A DNA stretch of 16,788 nucleotides from Halanaerobiaceae bacterium (GCA_012521855.1 JAAYLO010000009.1:1-16788), one strand, 5' to 3'; counted from the stretch's first letter, positions 1 to 8,146 are shown. Numbers and translations: made by a program. The notes: generated from the sequence alone by a model not told the origin.

Positions 1-689
1 GTAATATAGGCCAGTTCAGGTCTATTATTATCTTTGCTTAAATGAGCCAGGAGTATTCTGGGAAAATTACTTCCAATAATCCTGGGCAGCAAATCAGCTG
101 TATCATCATTGGATAGATGGCCTTTTTCACTATTTATCCTCTGTTTCAGCGGCCAGGGATAGGAACCGTTCATCAGCATCTCCAGATCATGATTTGCCTC
201 AACAATCAAAAAATCAAGGCCTCTCAGGCAGGATACCAGTTCAGCTGTTACACAACCCATATCTGTCGCCTGGCCGATTCTTTTGCCTGCACAGTTAATA
301 ATATAGCCCACCGGGTCATTTGCATCGTGAGAAATACTGAAAGGGGATATACCTAAATCTCCAATCATAAATTCCCCGCTAAATATCCGGCAGTTTTTCT
401 CCTTTATTTTCCCTATTCTCTCTTCAGCTCCCTGCCAGGTTAACTCATTGGCATATATAGGCAGGTCATAACGGCGGGACAATACACCGATCCCGTGAAT
501 ATGATCTGAATGTTCATGTGTAACCAGAATTGCGTCAAGCTCATCTGCATTTTCCCCTATTTTTGATAATCTTTTTTCAATTTCCTTACCACTGAGTCCG
601 GCATCAATCAGTATTCTGGTCTTTCCTCCTGATATAAATATTGAATTGCCGGAACTCCCGCTGGCTAATACAGATACCTTTATTTTCAT
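1..689 (-). CDS. walJ: WalJ/YycJ-type MBL-fold hydrolase (3' end missing)
   Basis: The frame opens with ATG at 687-689 and stays open for 229 codons to the window edge, so the C-terminus is missing. The protein starts MKIKVSVLASGSSGNS and carries the metal-binding motif HEHSDH near residues 58-63, followed by a conserved late GHLSNDD segment. This combination is typical of the WalJ/YycJ subgroup of metallo-beta-lactamase-fold proteins, which bind two divalent metals; members have been reported to act as DNA exonucleases and to influence cell-wall and cell-division control. A GGTGA-like ribosome binding site precedes the ATG by about five bases. It is transcribed away from cheB. In many Firmicutes walJ sits at the end of the walRK operon; here the gene has its own upstream region, and no walRK gene is visible. 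The family is clear; the physiological substrate is not. Confidence -1.
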   Translation of the reverse strand, partial: MKIKVSVLASGSSGNSIFISGGKTRILIDAGLSGKEIEKRLSKIGENADELDAILVTHEHSDHIHGIGVLSRRYDLPIYANELTWQGAEERIGKIKEKNCRIFSGEFMIGDLGISPFSISHDANDPVGYIINCAGKRIGQATDMGCVTAELVSCLRGLDFLIVEANHDLEMLMNGSYPWPLKQRINSEKGHLSNDDTADLLPRIIGSNFPRILLAHLSKDNNRPELAYI

Positions 690-735
690 TAATTCACCAC
701 ATTTCATGCAGGATTTTTCCTTTATAAGAAGAAGT

Positions 736-764
736 ATTATATTAAACAACTTTGTCGGAAATAG
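736..764 (-). promoter_or_regulatory. Possible walJ promoter
   Basis: Read on the minus strand, a perfect TATAAT lies at 736-741, about 50 bases upstream of the walJ ATG. The hexamer 17 bases further upstream (759-764, CTATTT) is a poor -35. The -10 match and location support a promoter, but the missing -35 keeps confidence low. Confidence -1.
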
Positions 765-780
765 TTATATTGACTACACT
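752..780 (+). promoter_or_regulatory. Possible cheB promoter
   Basis: TTGTCG at 752-757 and TACACT at 775-780 are separated by 17 bases, giving a partial sigma-A match about 30 bases upstream of cheB. No sigma-D/FliA-type motility promoter was seen in this 120-base divergent region. The call is tentative. Confidence -1.
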
Positions 781-800
781 ATAACATAATTTTAACACAT

Positions 801-806
801 GGAGGT
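801..806 (+). promoter_or_regulatory. cheB ribosome binding site that fixes the start
   Basis: GGAGGT lies five bases before the ATG at 811. An in-frame ATG at 799 overlaps this Shine-Dalgarno sequence and has no site of its own, so 811 is the real start. Confidence -1.
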
Positions 807-810
807 AATT

Positions 811-1848
811 ATGACAAAAGTAATGATAGTAGATGACTCATCTTTTATGAGAAAAATCTTCAAAAAAACAATAGAAAAACATGCCGGACTGGAAGTTATA
901 GCGACTGCAGCAGATGGTCAGGAAGCCCTTGAATTGATTAAAACAAACAGGCCTGATGCAATTACTCTCGATGTTGATATGCCTGTAAAAAACGGCCTGG
1001 AAACATTGAAAGAAATTATGAAAATGGAAAATCCCATTCCGACAATTATGGTCAGTGCTATTGACGATTATGAAACTGTTATGAAGGCTCTGGAACTGGG
1101 TGCCTTTGATTTTATACCAAAGCCTGATAATATCTCAAACATGGATATGGATGGAATATCCAAAAACCTGATCCTGAAGATAAAAGCCGCTGTCAATATG
1201 AAGGTTGCACGGCCTGTTTTTACCATAAAAACAATTACCCCTATAGATAATAAAATAGCAAGCGGCCAGCTGAAGGACAGGTTCCCTATCATTACTATCG
1301 GGACATCTTCTGGCGGCCCAAAGGCATTAAAGGCCATATTACCTGCCCTTCCGGCTAATTTCCCTGCCGCAATACTAATCGTACAGCACATGCCCGCGGG
1401 ATTTACAAAATCTTTAGCTGAAAGGCTGAACAAAGGATCAAAAATCCCCATAAAAGAAGCTGAATACGGTGATATTATAAAACCTGGAGAAGCCCTGCTG
1501 GCACCGGGTGATTATCATATGTTAGTGGGTAAAGACGGAAAAATTATTCTGGATCAGTCAGAGCCCAAATGGAGTGTAAGACCCTGTGTAGATTATCTTT
1601 TTCAATCAACAGCCCATCACTTCTCTGACCGGGTAATCGGAGTAATCCTCACAGGTATGGGGCGGGACGGGGCTGAAGGAATGAAGGCCATAAAAGAAAA
1701 GGGCGGTTATGGTATTATTGAATCAGAAGAGACAGCTTTAGTATATGGTATGCCCGGAGCTGCCATAGATACCGGAGCCTATGACGAAGTTGTCCCCCTG
1801 GATGAAATCCCGCAAAAACTAATCGACCTGATTGAGAGGAGATACTGA
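811..1848 (+). CDS. cheB: CheB, chemotaxis protein-glutamate methylesterase/deamidase
   Basis: A 345-residue response regulator-esterase that removes methyl groups from (and deamidates) glutamates of chemoreceptors, resetting their sensitivity. The N-terminal receiver domain (about 1-125) shows the acidic pair D8-D9, the phospho-acceptor D54 in ITLDVDMP, S82 and K104. A variable linker leads to the C-terminal esterase domain (about 155-345) with the catalytic triad S166 (GTSSGGP), H193 (VQHMPAGFT) and D286 (GMGRDGAEG). All key residues are present, so the enzyme should be active and gated by CheA phosphorylation. The stop overlaps the start of cheR by one base (TGATG), showing translational coupling. 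No receptor, cheA or cheW lies in the window, so its partners must be encoded elsewhere. Identification is near certain. Confidence -1.
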   Translation: MTKVMIVDDSSFMRKIFKKTIEKHAGLEVIATAADGQEALELIKTNRPDAITLDVDMPVKNGLETLKEIMKMENPIPTIMVSAIDDYETVMKALELGAFDFIPKPDNISNMDMDGISKNLILKIKAAVNMKVARPVFTIKTITPIDNKIASGQLKDRFPIITIGTSSGGPKALKAILPALPANFPAAILIVQHMPAGFTKSLAERLNKGSKIPIKEAEYGDIIKPGEALLAPGDYHMLVGKDGKIILDQSEPKWSVRPCVDYLFQSTAHHFSDRVIGVILTGMGRDGAEGMKAIKEKGGYGIIESEETALVYGMPGAAIDTGAYDEVVPLDEIPQKLIDLIERRY

Positions 1849-2636
1849 TGTCTATTGGTTTTGAGGAATTTGTAGACCAGGCATCAATAATATTGGATTT
1901 GAACCTGTGGGGATATAAAATAAAAAGAGTACAGCGGCGTACAGAAAGTGTAATGAGAAGATATGGTATCCGGACATATGAAGAATGCCTGGAATTATTA
2001 AAAAATGATGCAGACTTCAGGCTTTCATATTTAGATCATTTCACAATTAATACTTCAGAGTTTTTCCGTAATCCAAAAAATTTTGATTATTTAAGGGATA
2101 ATATAATTGATAATCTTTTCAGGGAGAATGAAAAAGTAAAAATCTGGAGTGCCCCCTGTTCAAATGGTTCAGAACCATACTCTATCGCAATTTTGCTTAC
2201 AGAGAAAGGTTACAAAGAATCGGATTATCAGATACTGGCCAGTGATATTGATGTAAACATCCTTGAAAGTGCCAGAAAAGGGGTCTATAATAATACAGCC
2301 GTTCAAAATATACCTTATGAACTCTTAAATAAATATTTTGAGATAAGCGATGACAATTACAAGAGGTATAGGTTAAAGGAAGAAATAAAGAGAAAGGTCA
2401 CCTTTGAACAGAAAGATTTGATTACAGAGCCCTTTGAAAAAGACTGGAATCTAATTATCTGTAGAAACTTTTTTATCTATCTGACCACTGATATCAAGGA
2501 ATCTCTAACTCACAAGTTTTCTGAATCCCTGGTCCCGGGGGGTTATCTCTTTCTGGGGAATACTGAATTTATCTTCCATCCGGAAAAATATAATCTGGAG
2601 AAGGTTTACTCTTCCTTTTACAGAAAAAAACAATAA
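1848..2636 (+). CDS. cheR: CheR, chemoreceptor glutamate O-methyltransferase
   Basis: A 262-residue S-adenosylmethionine-dependent enzyme that methylates receptor glutamates, opposing CheB. It has the small helical N-terminal domain (about 1-70), the conserved TINTSEFFRNP segment (66-76), the SAM-binding motif I region WSAPCSNGSEPYS (100-112), ASDID (131-135), ICRNFFIYL (204-212) and the late GGYLFLGNTE strand. Motif I usually reads close to SAGCSTGEEPYS in this family; here the glycine is replaced by proline and TGEE by NGSE, which is unusual, while the glutamate and EPYS remain. The ATG overlaps the cheB stop and has a GAGAGGAG ribosome site. The pair is isolated from other motility genes, so it may serve a distant chemosensory array. 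A bidirectional terminator follows. Confidence -1.
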   Translation: MSIGFEEFVDQASIILDLNLWGYKIKRVQRRTESVMRRYGIRTYEECLELLKNDADFRLSYLDHFTINTSEFFRNPKNFDYLRDNIIDNLFRENEKVKIWSAPCSNGSEPYSIAILLTEKGYKESDYQILASDIDVNILESARKGVYNNTAVQNIPYELLNKYFEISDDNYKRYRLKEEIKRKVTFEQKDLITEPFEKDWNLIICRNFFIYLTTDIKESLTHKFSESLVPGGYLFLGNTEFIFHPEKYNLEKVYSSFYRKKQ

Positions 2637-2657
2637 TAAGCATAGCGGGCACATCAA

Positions 2658-2689
2658 AAAAAGACCAGCTTACTGGTCTTTTTCTTTTT
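2658..2689. terminator. Bidirectional terminator between cheR and rex
   Basis: GACCAG (2663-2668) and CTGGTC (2673-2678) form a stem around a CTTA loop, extended by five A-T pairs on each side. T-runs follow the stem on both strands. It can end cheR transcripts on the plus strand and the long rex-terminated operon on the minus strand. Confidence -1.
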
Positions 2690-2708
2690 CCCGGTTCAAG
2701 TGATATAT

Positions 2709-3317
2709 TTAACTGGCAATACCAACAGACAAATCCTCATTGCGTACCATTACCTCCTCCGGTACTATCAATCTTATGGGTGAAAAATTCCAGATAGACC
2801 TGATACCGGCTTCAACCAGTTCTTCAGTAACTTTCTGGGCTTCACTGGCAGGTACAGTCACAATTCCGATATTGATATTATCATTTTTTACTGTTTCTTT
2901 AATCTCCTTCATACTTTGAACAATTATATCTCCAAGCTTATTACCTATTTTTCCAGGGTCGGCATGAAAAACATTAGTTATTTTAAGGGCCATGGAGGAA
3001 GATCTTCCATAGTTTACCAGGGCGGTTCCCAGATTTCCTGCCCCTACCAGGGCTGCAGACCATAGCTTATTAATCCCCAGAATCCTGGCAATGGATCTTT
3101 TTAAACCATCTACATCATATCCTACTCCCCTGCGCCCGAACTCTCCGTAATAGGACAGGTCTTTTCTGACCTGGGTTGACGGAATCCCCAGCTTTCCGCC
3201 CAATTCCTTTGATGAAATTACATCAATATCTTCATAGCTAGATAACCTGTCCAGACAACGATAATATAATGGTAATCTTTCTATAGTAGCCTTTGGTATA
3301 TAATTCCGGCCTTTCAT
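2709..3317 (-). CDS. rex: Rex, redox-sensing transcriptional repressor
   Basis: Rex senses the NADH/NAD+ ratio and represses fermentation and NADH-oxidising genes when NADH is low. The 202-residue protein has an N-terminal winged-helix domain (about 1-75; IPKATIERLPLYYR, then PSTQVRKDLSYYGEFGRRG) and a Rossmann domain with VGAGNLG (91-97) and the ADPGKIG region that reads the dinucleotide. The ATG at 3317 is chosen because it matches the usual family N-terminus and has a GGGGTG site eight bases upstream; an in-frame GTG at 3326 would add three residues. It is the last gene of the operon, about 80 bases after metG; the gap holds two palindromes that could be operators. No convincing Rex operator (TTGTTAA-N4-TTAACAA type) was found in the window. 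Confidence -1.
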   Translation of the reverse strand: MKGRNYIPKATIERLPLYYRCLDRLSSYEDIDVISSKELGGKLGIPSTQVRKDLSYYGEFGRRGVGYDVDGLKRSIARILGINKLWSAALVGAGNLGTALVNYGRSSSMALKITNVFHADPGKIGNKLGDIIVQSMKEIKETVKNDNINIGIVTVPASEAQKVTEELVEAGIRSIWNFSPIRLIVPEEVMVRNEDLSVGIAS

Positions 3318-3359
3318 CACCTTCACACCCCGTTTCTGCTTTGATATGAGTAGAATAAT

Positions 3360-3369
3360 CTCTTAAGAG
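3360..3369. repeat. 10-bp perfect palindrome upstream of rex
   Basis: CTCTTAAGAG is a perfect palindrome about 43 bases before the rex start. With one bulge it extends into flanking AATAA/TTATT arms, so it could be an RNA hairpin in the metG-rex transcript or a protein-binding site. No T-run follows it. Confidence -1.
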
Positions 3370-3375
3370 GGTTAT

Positions 3376-3397
3376 TTTAATTTCCCGGGAAATTAAA
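3376..3397. repeat. 22-bp perfect palindrome between metG and rex
   Basis: Eleven consecutive base pairs are mirrored about the centre at 3386/3387, with the core TTCCCGGGAA flanked by TTTAAT and ATTAAA arms. It begins one base after the metG stop on the minus strand. As RNA it would form a 9-bp stem with a CCGG tetraloop, but no U-run follows, so it is not a standard terminator. It may be a dimeric regulator's operator, an RNA processing hairpin or an attenuator. The same 10-bp core recurs at 10338-10347. Confidence -1.
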
Positions 3398-3398
3398 G

Positions 3399-5357
3399 CT
3401 ATTTCACCCTGCTGCCGCTACAAATATCTTTTTCGATAGTTGTCAGGGTCAAATCTCCTTCCTCATTGGATGCGGCAAGAATCATACCATTTGATTCTAC
3501 TCCAAAAATCCTGGCTGGTTCCAGATTAGCAATCATCAATATCTTCTTACCGGGAAGTTCATCAGGCTGATAATGTTTACCGATCCCGGCAACAAGCTGG
3601 CGTCTTTCTTCGCCAAGGGCTACCTGCAGTTTCAGCAATTTATTACTACCCTCTATCCTTTCTGCTTCCAATATTTCAGCTACCCTTATATCCATCTTTG
3701 CAAATTCATCTATACTGATCAATTCCTTCTCTCCTTTTATATCTTTATTCCCTCTATCTTTTTGTTCAGGGCCAGAGTCTTTCTCTCTCTTTTCAAGTTC
3801 AGAAAAATATTCTTCCATGTCAATCCTCGGGAAAATAGGTCTGGCTTCACTGACTTTAACACCTGCTTCAACAACACCCCAGCTGCTCAAATCTTCCCAT
3901 TCTGCTTCTCTGATCAGCCCTTCTATCCCCAGCTGCTGTCCAATCAAATAGGGAGCTTCAACCATAAAAGGTTTAAGGCTGCTGGCAATAATCCGTAATG
4001 CTTCAGCCAGGTTGTATAAAACAGTCCCCAACCTCTCCTTTTTACTCTCCTCTTTTGCCAGTAACCAGGGAGTAGTCTGGTCAATATACTTATTTGTCCT
4101 CCTGATAAAATTCCAGAGTTCTTCCAGAGCAAAAGTAAACTTTAGGTTTTCCATATTTTCCTCTACTCTGGATATGGCTTCAAGTGCAGACTGTTTAAGG
4201 TCATTATCCACTTCTTCTTCCGGGCCGGGAGAAGGAATCAGCCCGCCGAAATATTTATCAATCATACTGATGGTCCTGTTAAGGAGATTCCCCAGGTCAT
4301 TGGCCAGATCTGAATTTATCCGTTGAATCAAGGCCTCAGTCGAGTAGGTGCCATCAGTCCCGAAAGCAACTTCCCTTAAAAGATAATACCTGATAGGATC
4401 GACTCCAAAGTCATCCAGAAGAATATTAGGGTCAACTACATTGCCTTTAGACTTTGACATCTTCCCGGTTTTTGTCAAAAGCCAGCCATGGCCGAAAACC
4501 TTTTCCGGTAAAGGCAAATCAAGAGCCATCAGTATAATGGGCCAGATTATTGTATGAAAGCGCAGAATATCTTTTCCTACCAGATGCAAATCTGCCGGCC
4601 AGTATTTTTCAAAATTTTGCCTGTCAGTTTCATAACCTATCGCAGTGATATAATTACTGAGGGCATCCAGCCAGACATAGATTACATGCCTTTCATCAAA
4701 AGGAACCGGAATACCCCAGTCAAAGGTTGTCCTTGAAACACTGAGATCTTCCAGGCCCTGTTCAATAAAACTGATCATTTCATTACGCCTTGTTTCAGGT
4801 TGTATAAAATCCGGATTTGTCTTGATATATTCAAGCAGCCTGTCAGCATATTTACTCATCCGGAAGAAATAACTTTCCTCTTCAACCCATTCAACTTCTC
4901 TCTGGCAATCGGGACATAGTTTCTCTTCACCATCTGCCAGCTGCCTGTCAGTCCAGAAGCTTTCACAGGGTGTACAATACCATCTTTTATATTTTCTTTT
5001 AGAAATATCCCCTTTTTCATAAAGTTTTTTAAAAAGCCCCTGTACTTTCTTCTCATGACGCTCCTCGGTGGTCCTGATAAAATAATCATATTCTATACCC
5101 ATTCTCTTCCAGAGGGATTTGAAGGTTTCTACAATCTCATCTACATATTCCTTTGGATTCTTTCCAACTTCTTCAGCCTTACGCTGGATCTTTTGCCCGT
5201 GTTCATCAGAACCGGTCAAAAACATTGTATCATAACCCCTCATGGCCTTATACCTCATAATAGTATCAGCAGCCACTGTTGTATAGGCATGACCAATATG
5301 TAACCTATCACTCGGATAATAGATAGGAGTCGTCACATAAAAAGTTTTCTTCGCCAT
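3399..5357 (-). CDS. metG: Methionyl-tRNA synthetase with C-terminal tRNA-binding domain
   Basis: A 652-residue class I synthetase that charges tRNA(Met) and initiator tRNA. The Rossmann catalytic core has HIGH at 20-23 and KMSKS at 299-303. A zinc knob lies in the connecting region with four cysteines at 128, 131, 148 and 151 (CTPC and CPDC). A helical anticodon-binding domain spans about 345-510, followed by a charged, low-complexity linker (about 520-545) and an OB-fold tRNA-binding/dimerisation domain (about 546-652, from ISIDEFAKMDIRVAEI). The length fits the dimeric form found in Firmicutes. The ATG is preceded by an AAGGGG site. It follows rsmI by 48 bases without a visible T-box leader or terminator, so it is likely read from the tmk operon. 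Confidence -1.
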   Translation of the reverse strand: MAKKTFYVTTPIYYPSDRLHIGHAYTTVAADTIMRYKAMRGYDTMFLTGSDEHGQKIQRKAEEVGKNPKEYVDEIVETFKSLWKRMGIEYDYFIRTTEERHEKKVQGLFKKLYEKGDISKRKYKRWYCTPCESFWTDRQLADGEEKLCPDCQREVEWVEEESYFFRMSKYADRLLEYIKTNPDFIQPETRRNEMISFIEQGLEDLSVSRTTFDWGIPVPFDERHVIYVWLDALSNYITAIGYETDRQNFEKYWPADLHLVGKDILRFHTIIWPIILMALDLPLPEKVFGHGWLLTKTGKMSKSKGNVVDPNILLDDFGVDPIRYYLLREVAFGTDGTYSTEALIQRINSDLANDLGNLLNRTISMIDKYFGGLIPSPGPEEEVDNDLKQSALEAISRVEENMENLKFTFALEELWNFIRRTNKYIDQTTPWLLAKEESKKERLGTVLYNLAEALRIIASSLKPFMVEAPYLIGQQLGIEGLIREAEWEDLSSWGVVEAGVKVSEARPIFPRIDMEEYFSELEKREKDSGPEQKDRGNKDIKGEKELISIDEFAKMDIRVAEILEAERIEGSNKLLKLQVALGEERRQLVAGIGKHYQPDELPGKKILMIANLEPARIFGVESNGMILAASNEEGDLTLTTIEKDICSGSRVK

Positions 5358-5405
5358 CTTGAATTTGCCCCTTCCCTTTTTTATCTCTATTTTTCAAATA
5401 TTTTA

Positions 5406-6287
5406 TTAAATATCTTTGCCATTGTCAACATCAATTGCAATGGCTTCCTTATATACCCTGCTTTTGGGAATAGCCCTTTCTTCAGCAACCTTTTTTATAG
5501 CCTCTTTCTTACTCTTTCCTTGATCCATATATAGTTTTACATGGGTAAGAATATCCATCTCATCCAGGATATTGTTATCAGCAGGGCCAGTCTTATTCCC
5601 TTCTATAACAATAACAATCTCTCCCCTGATCTCCCGGTCCCCGATTTCTGATAAAACACTACTGATATCCCCATAGAGCTTCTCTTCATGTATTTTTGTT
5701 AATTCCCTGACAAGTGCTATCTTCCGGTTATTGATATAAGCCTGCAGTTCCTTTAAACTTTCCTTTAACCTGTAAGGGGATTCATAGATAATAATGGTCC
5801 TGGGCTCAGCCGCTATACGCTCCAACTGTTCTTTCCTCTCTCTGCCCTTACGGGCCAGAAAACCCTCAAAGACAAATTTCCCTGTATCCAGTCCTGATAC
5901 AACCAGTGCGCTTACAGCGGCTGTAGGTCCGGGAACCGGTACAACCTCAATACCCTCTTCTATTGCATGTCTTATCAGTATCTGGCCGGGGTCAGAGATT
6001 CCGGGCATCCCGGCATCACTGACAAGGGCTATTGCTTTGCCTTCTTTCAGCAGTTTAATCAGTCCTTTTGCCTTTTTACTCTCATTATGTTCATGGTAAC
6101 TCTCAATTCTATTATTGATCCTAAAATAGTTTAATAACTTGATAGTCCTCCTGGTATCTTCAGCTGCAATAAGATCAACCCCTTCCAATACCTTAATAGC
6201 CCTGAAAGTCATATCTTCCAGGTTGCCTATAGGGGTTCCACAGACATATAATGTCCCCTTCTGGACATATTCATTATCAGCAGCCAT
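5406..6287 (-). CDS. rsmI: RsmI, 16S rRNA (cytidine-1402-2'-O)-methyltransferase
   Basis: A 293-residue SAM-dependent enzyme of the tetrapyrrole-methylase fold that methylates the ribose of C1402 in 16S rRNA, near the ribosomal P site. Family motifs appear in order: GTPIGNLEDMTFRA (17-30), AAEDTRRT (41-48), SDAGMPGISDPG (90-101) and VPGPTAAVSALVVSGL (118-133). A small helical C-terminal domain follows, with KSKKEAIKKVAEE near the end. The ATG at 6287 overlaps the stop of the preceding methyltransferase gene (TGATG), which favours it over the in-frame TTG at 6290. The B. subtilis order has yazA between these two genes; here they are directly coupled. The assignment is firm. Confidence -1.
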   Translation of the reverse strand: MAADNEYVQKGTLYVCGTPIGNLEDMTFRAIKVLEGVDLIAAEDTRRTIKLLNYFRINNRIESYHEHNESKKAKGLIKLLKEGKAIALVSDAGMPGISDPGQILIRHAIEEGIEVVPVPGPTAAVSALVVSGLDTGKFVFEGFLARKGRERKEQLERIAAEPRTIIIYESPYRLKESLKELQAYINNRKIALVRELTKIHEEKLYGDISSVLSEIGDREIRGEIVIVIEGNKTGPADNNILDEMDILTHVKLYMDQGKSKKEAIKKVAEERAIPKSRVYKEAIAIDVDNGKDI

Positions 6288-7012
6288 CAATAACCATCTC
6301 CATATATTTCCTGAACCTCTCTGGTATACTCCTCTGAATCTTCTTCATAAACCAGAAGAACCGGCTCAATCTCAAGACCGGGTCTGCTGCCCTTACGGGC
6401 CTCTATCAACAGGGTTTTGGGCGGGGTCTTTTTTCTGGACTGTATTAGTCTGATTCTTTTCGGTTCCAGTTCATATTTTTTCATTAAACATATTATTTCC
6501 GTCAATCTAATTACTTTATGGACCATTGTCAATTTACCGCCATATTTTAATATAATTGCGGCTTCCCGGATCACATCTTCCAGGGTGCCGTATATCTCAT
6601 GTCTGGCTATGGCTTTTTCTTTACCAAGGGTTATCTTGCCGTTTTTAACAGGCATGTAGGGAGGATTTGTAACTACAATATCCACTGTTCCAGGTTCCAG
6701 TATCTCACTGGCCGTGGTAAAATCACCCTGCAGGATCTCTATCTTCTCTGTCAGGCCATTCATTTCAACACTTTTCCTGGCCATTTCCGCAAAACGATCC
6801 TGAATCTCTATCCCGATGACTTTTTCCGGCTTTTTTTTGTATGCTAAAAGCAGTGGAATAACTCCACTGCCTGTTCCAAAATCAACAACAGTACTCCCGG
6901 GTTTCACCTCAGTAAACTCTGCCAGAAATACAGAATCACTGCCAAACTTGAAGAAATCAGGATTTTGAATTACATATAACCTGCCAGGAATCAGGACTGT
7001 AGTTTCCTCCAT
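6287..7012 (-). CDS. yabB: tRNA1(Val) adenine-37 N6-methyltransferase family (YabB/TrmN6)
   Basis: A 241-residue class I SAM-dependent methyltransferase. Motif I is VVDFGTGSGVIPLLLA (42-57), an acidic end of strand two is at IGIEIQD, and the catalytic NPPYMP for exocyclic amino-group methylation is at 116-121. This motif set and the position between yabA and rsmI identify it as YabB, whose E. coli counterpart TrmN6 (YfiC) makes N6-methyladenosine at position 37 of tRNA1(Val). The upstream signature KFGSDSVFLAEF is typical of the group. Its ATG lies three bases after the yabA stop and its own stop overlaps rsmI, so translation of all three is probably coupled. Substrate is inferred from the family. 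Confidence -1.
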   Translation of the reverse strand: MEETTVLIPGRLYVIQNPDFFKFGSDSVFLAEFTEVKPGSTVVDFGTGSGVIPLLLAYKKKPEKVIGIEIQDRFAEMARKSVEMNGLTEKIEILQGDFTTASEILEPGTVDIVVTNPPYMPVKNGKITLGKEKAIARHEIYGTLEDVIREAAIILKYGGKLTMVHKVIRLTEIICLMKKYELEPKRIRLIQSRKKTPPKTLLIEARKGSRPGLEIEPVLLVYEEDSEEYTREVQEIYGDGY

Positions 7013-7015
7013 AAT

Positions 7016-7324
7016 TTATTCCTCCAATTGACTATCGATTAGTTTTTGACAGAAAAGGCAGTCACCCTTACGTCTTTCTGCAAAACTGGGATGACAGATG
7101 TGATATCCTTCATTATATAAATGAAGAAGATTGGAATATGCTTTGCTTTTTTTCTCCTTTTTACGCATGAACACAATTTCTCTTAATTCATTATTCTCCT
7201 TTTTCAGTTCTTCATTTTCTTCATACAATCTATAGCTAATATCCTTAAGTTTTTTGAATTTAGCGGACATCTCTTCCAGCTGTTCCTGAAAATACGCCAA
7301 TATACTCAAAAGCTCCCCGTCCAT
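7016..7324 (-). CDS. yabA: YabA, replication initiation control protein
   Basis: A 102-residue protein with an N-terminal coiled coil (about 1-60, rich in E, K and L heptads), a basic linker (KKEKKSK) and a C-terminal zinc-binding domain with H75, C77, C89 and C92 (YHIC and CLFC). In B. subtilis YabA tetramerises through the coiled coil, bridges DnaA and the DnaN sliding clamp, and holds back extra rounds of initiation. Size, domain order and zinc ligands all match. The genomic position between ricT and yabB is the expected one. It starts nine bases after the ricT stop. Confidence -1.
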   Translation of the reverse strand: MDGELLSILAYFQEQLEEMSAKFKKLKDISYRLYEENEELKKENNELREIVFMRKKEKKSKAYSNLLHLYNEGYHICHPSFAERRKGDCLFCQKLIDSQLEE

Positions 7325-7333
7325 TGTTCACCC

Positions 7334-8143
7334 CTACTCATCTGAACCAAAACCATTTATTTCATCAATTTCAAGTTCAATATATTCATTCTCTCCTACT
7401 TCTATCTTGACAGTTTTTTTGACCAGGTTCTGTTCAGCAATTTCTCCTTCATCATCTTCAAATTCGACTATTTCTCCTATTTCCGGTATCATCTCTTTCA
7501 GTTCTTTATATGTAGTTGCCTCAAATTTTAAACAACACATTAGACGTCCGCAGACACCTGATATCTTTGACGGGTTTAAAGATAACTCCTGTTTTTTGGC
7601 CATCTTGATGGAAATAGGATCAAAATCCCTTAAAAACACAGAACAACACAGAGGCCGCCCGCAGATTCCCATTCCGCCGATCATCTTGGCTTCATCTCTA
7701 ACACCAATTTGTCTTAACTCAATACGGGTTTTGAATACCCGGGCCAGATCTTTAACCAGTTCCCGGAAATCTACTCTCCCCTCAGCAGTAAAATAAAAGA
7801 TAATTTTGTTATGATCAAAGGTATATTCAACATCTATCAATTTCATGGGCAATTCATGTTTTTTTATTTTTTTTAGGCAGATATCAAAAGCCTTTTTCTC
7901 CAGTCTTTTGTTTTCAGCATTTTTCTCAATATCCTCAGCATTTGCAGGCCTTATTACCTTTTTTAATGGTGCAACAATCTCATCTTCTGTTACCTCTTTA
8001 AGATTCATAACAACCTCTCCAAATTCAATTCCCCGGGCAGTTTCTACAATTACAAAATCTCCTATTTTCAGATCAAAATCTCCGGGCTCAAAATAGTAGA
8101 TCTTCCCGGCTTTCTTGAAACTGACACCAACAACTCTATACAT
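7334..8143 (-). CDS. ricT: RicT/YaaT, PSP1-domain regulator of RNA processing
   Basis: A 269-residue PSP1-domain protein. Two clusters of cysteines, C161/C166/C167 (GICGRPLCC) and C198/C203/C204 (GVCGRLMCC), are the family's signature. In B. subtilis, RicT forms a complex with RicA (YmcA) and RicF (YlbF) that carries iron-sulfur clusters, steers RNase Y-dependent mRNA maturation and affects competence, sporulation and biofilm formation. All six cysteines are present. The C-terminus is very acidic (EFEDDEGEIAEQ onward), likely unstructured. It starts three bases after the holB stop and is followed by yabA, the standard arrangement. ricA and ricF are not in the window. Confidence -1.
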   Translation of the reverse strand: MYRVVGVSFKKAGKIYYFEPGDFDLKIGDFVIVETARGIEFGEVVMNLKEVTEDEIVAPLKKVIRPANAEDIEKNAENKRLEKKAFDICLKKIKKHELPMKLIDVEYTFDHNKIIFYFTAEGRVDFRELVKDLARVFKTRIELRQIGVRDEAKMIGGMGICGRPLCCSVFLRDFDPISIKMAKKQELSLNPSKISGVCGRLMCCLKFEATTYKELKEMIPEIGEIVEFEDDEGEIAEQNLVKKTVKIEVGENEYIELEIDEINGFGSDE

Positions 8144-8146
8144 AAT

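Noticed and set aside
117..356. Plus-strand open frame of 79 codons at the start of the window
   Set aside because: It lies antisense to the well-supported WalJ-type gene and encodes no recognisable protein.
1068..1451. Minus-strand open frame of 127 codons inside cheB
   Set aside because: Antisense shadow of cheB, which has all its catalytic motifs; no ribosome site or family resemblance.
5358..5405. T-box leader ahead of metG
   Set aside because: The gap after rsmI is 48 bases, far too short for a T-box, and has no hairpin or T-box sequence.
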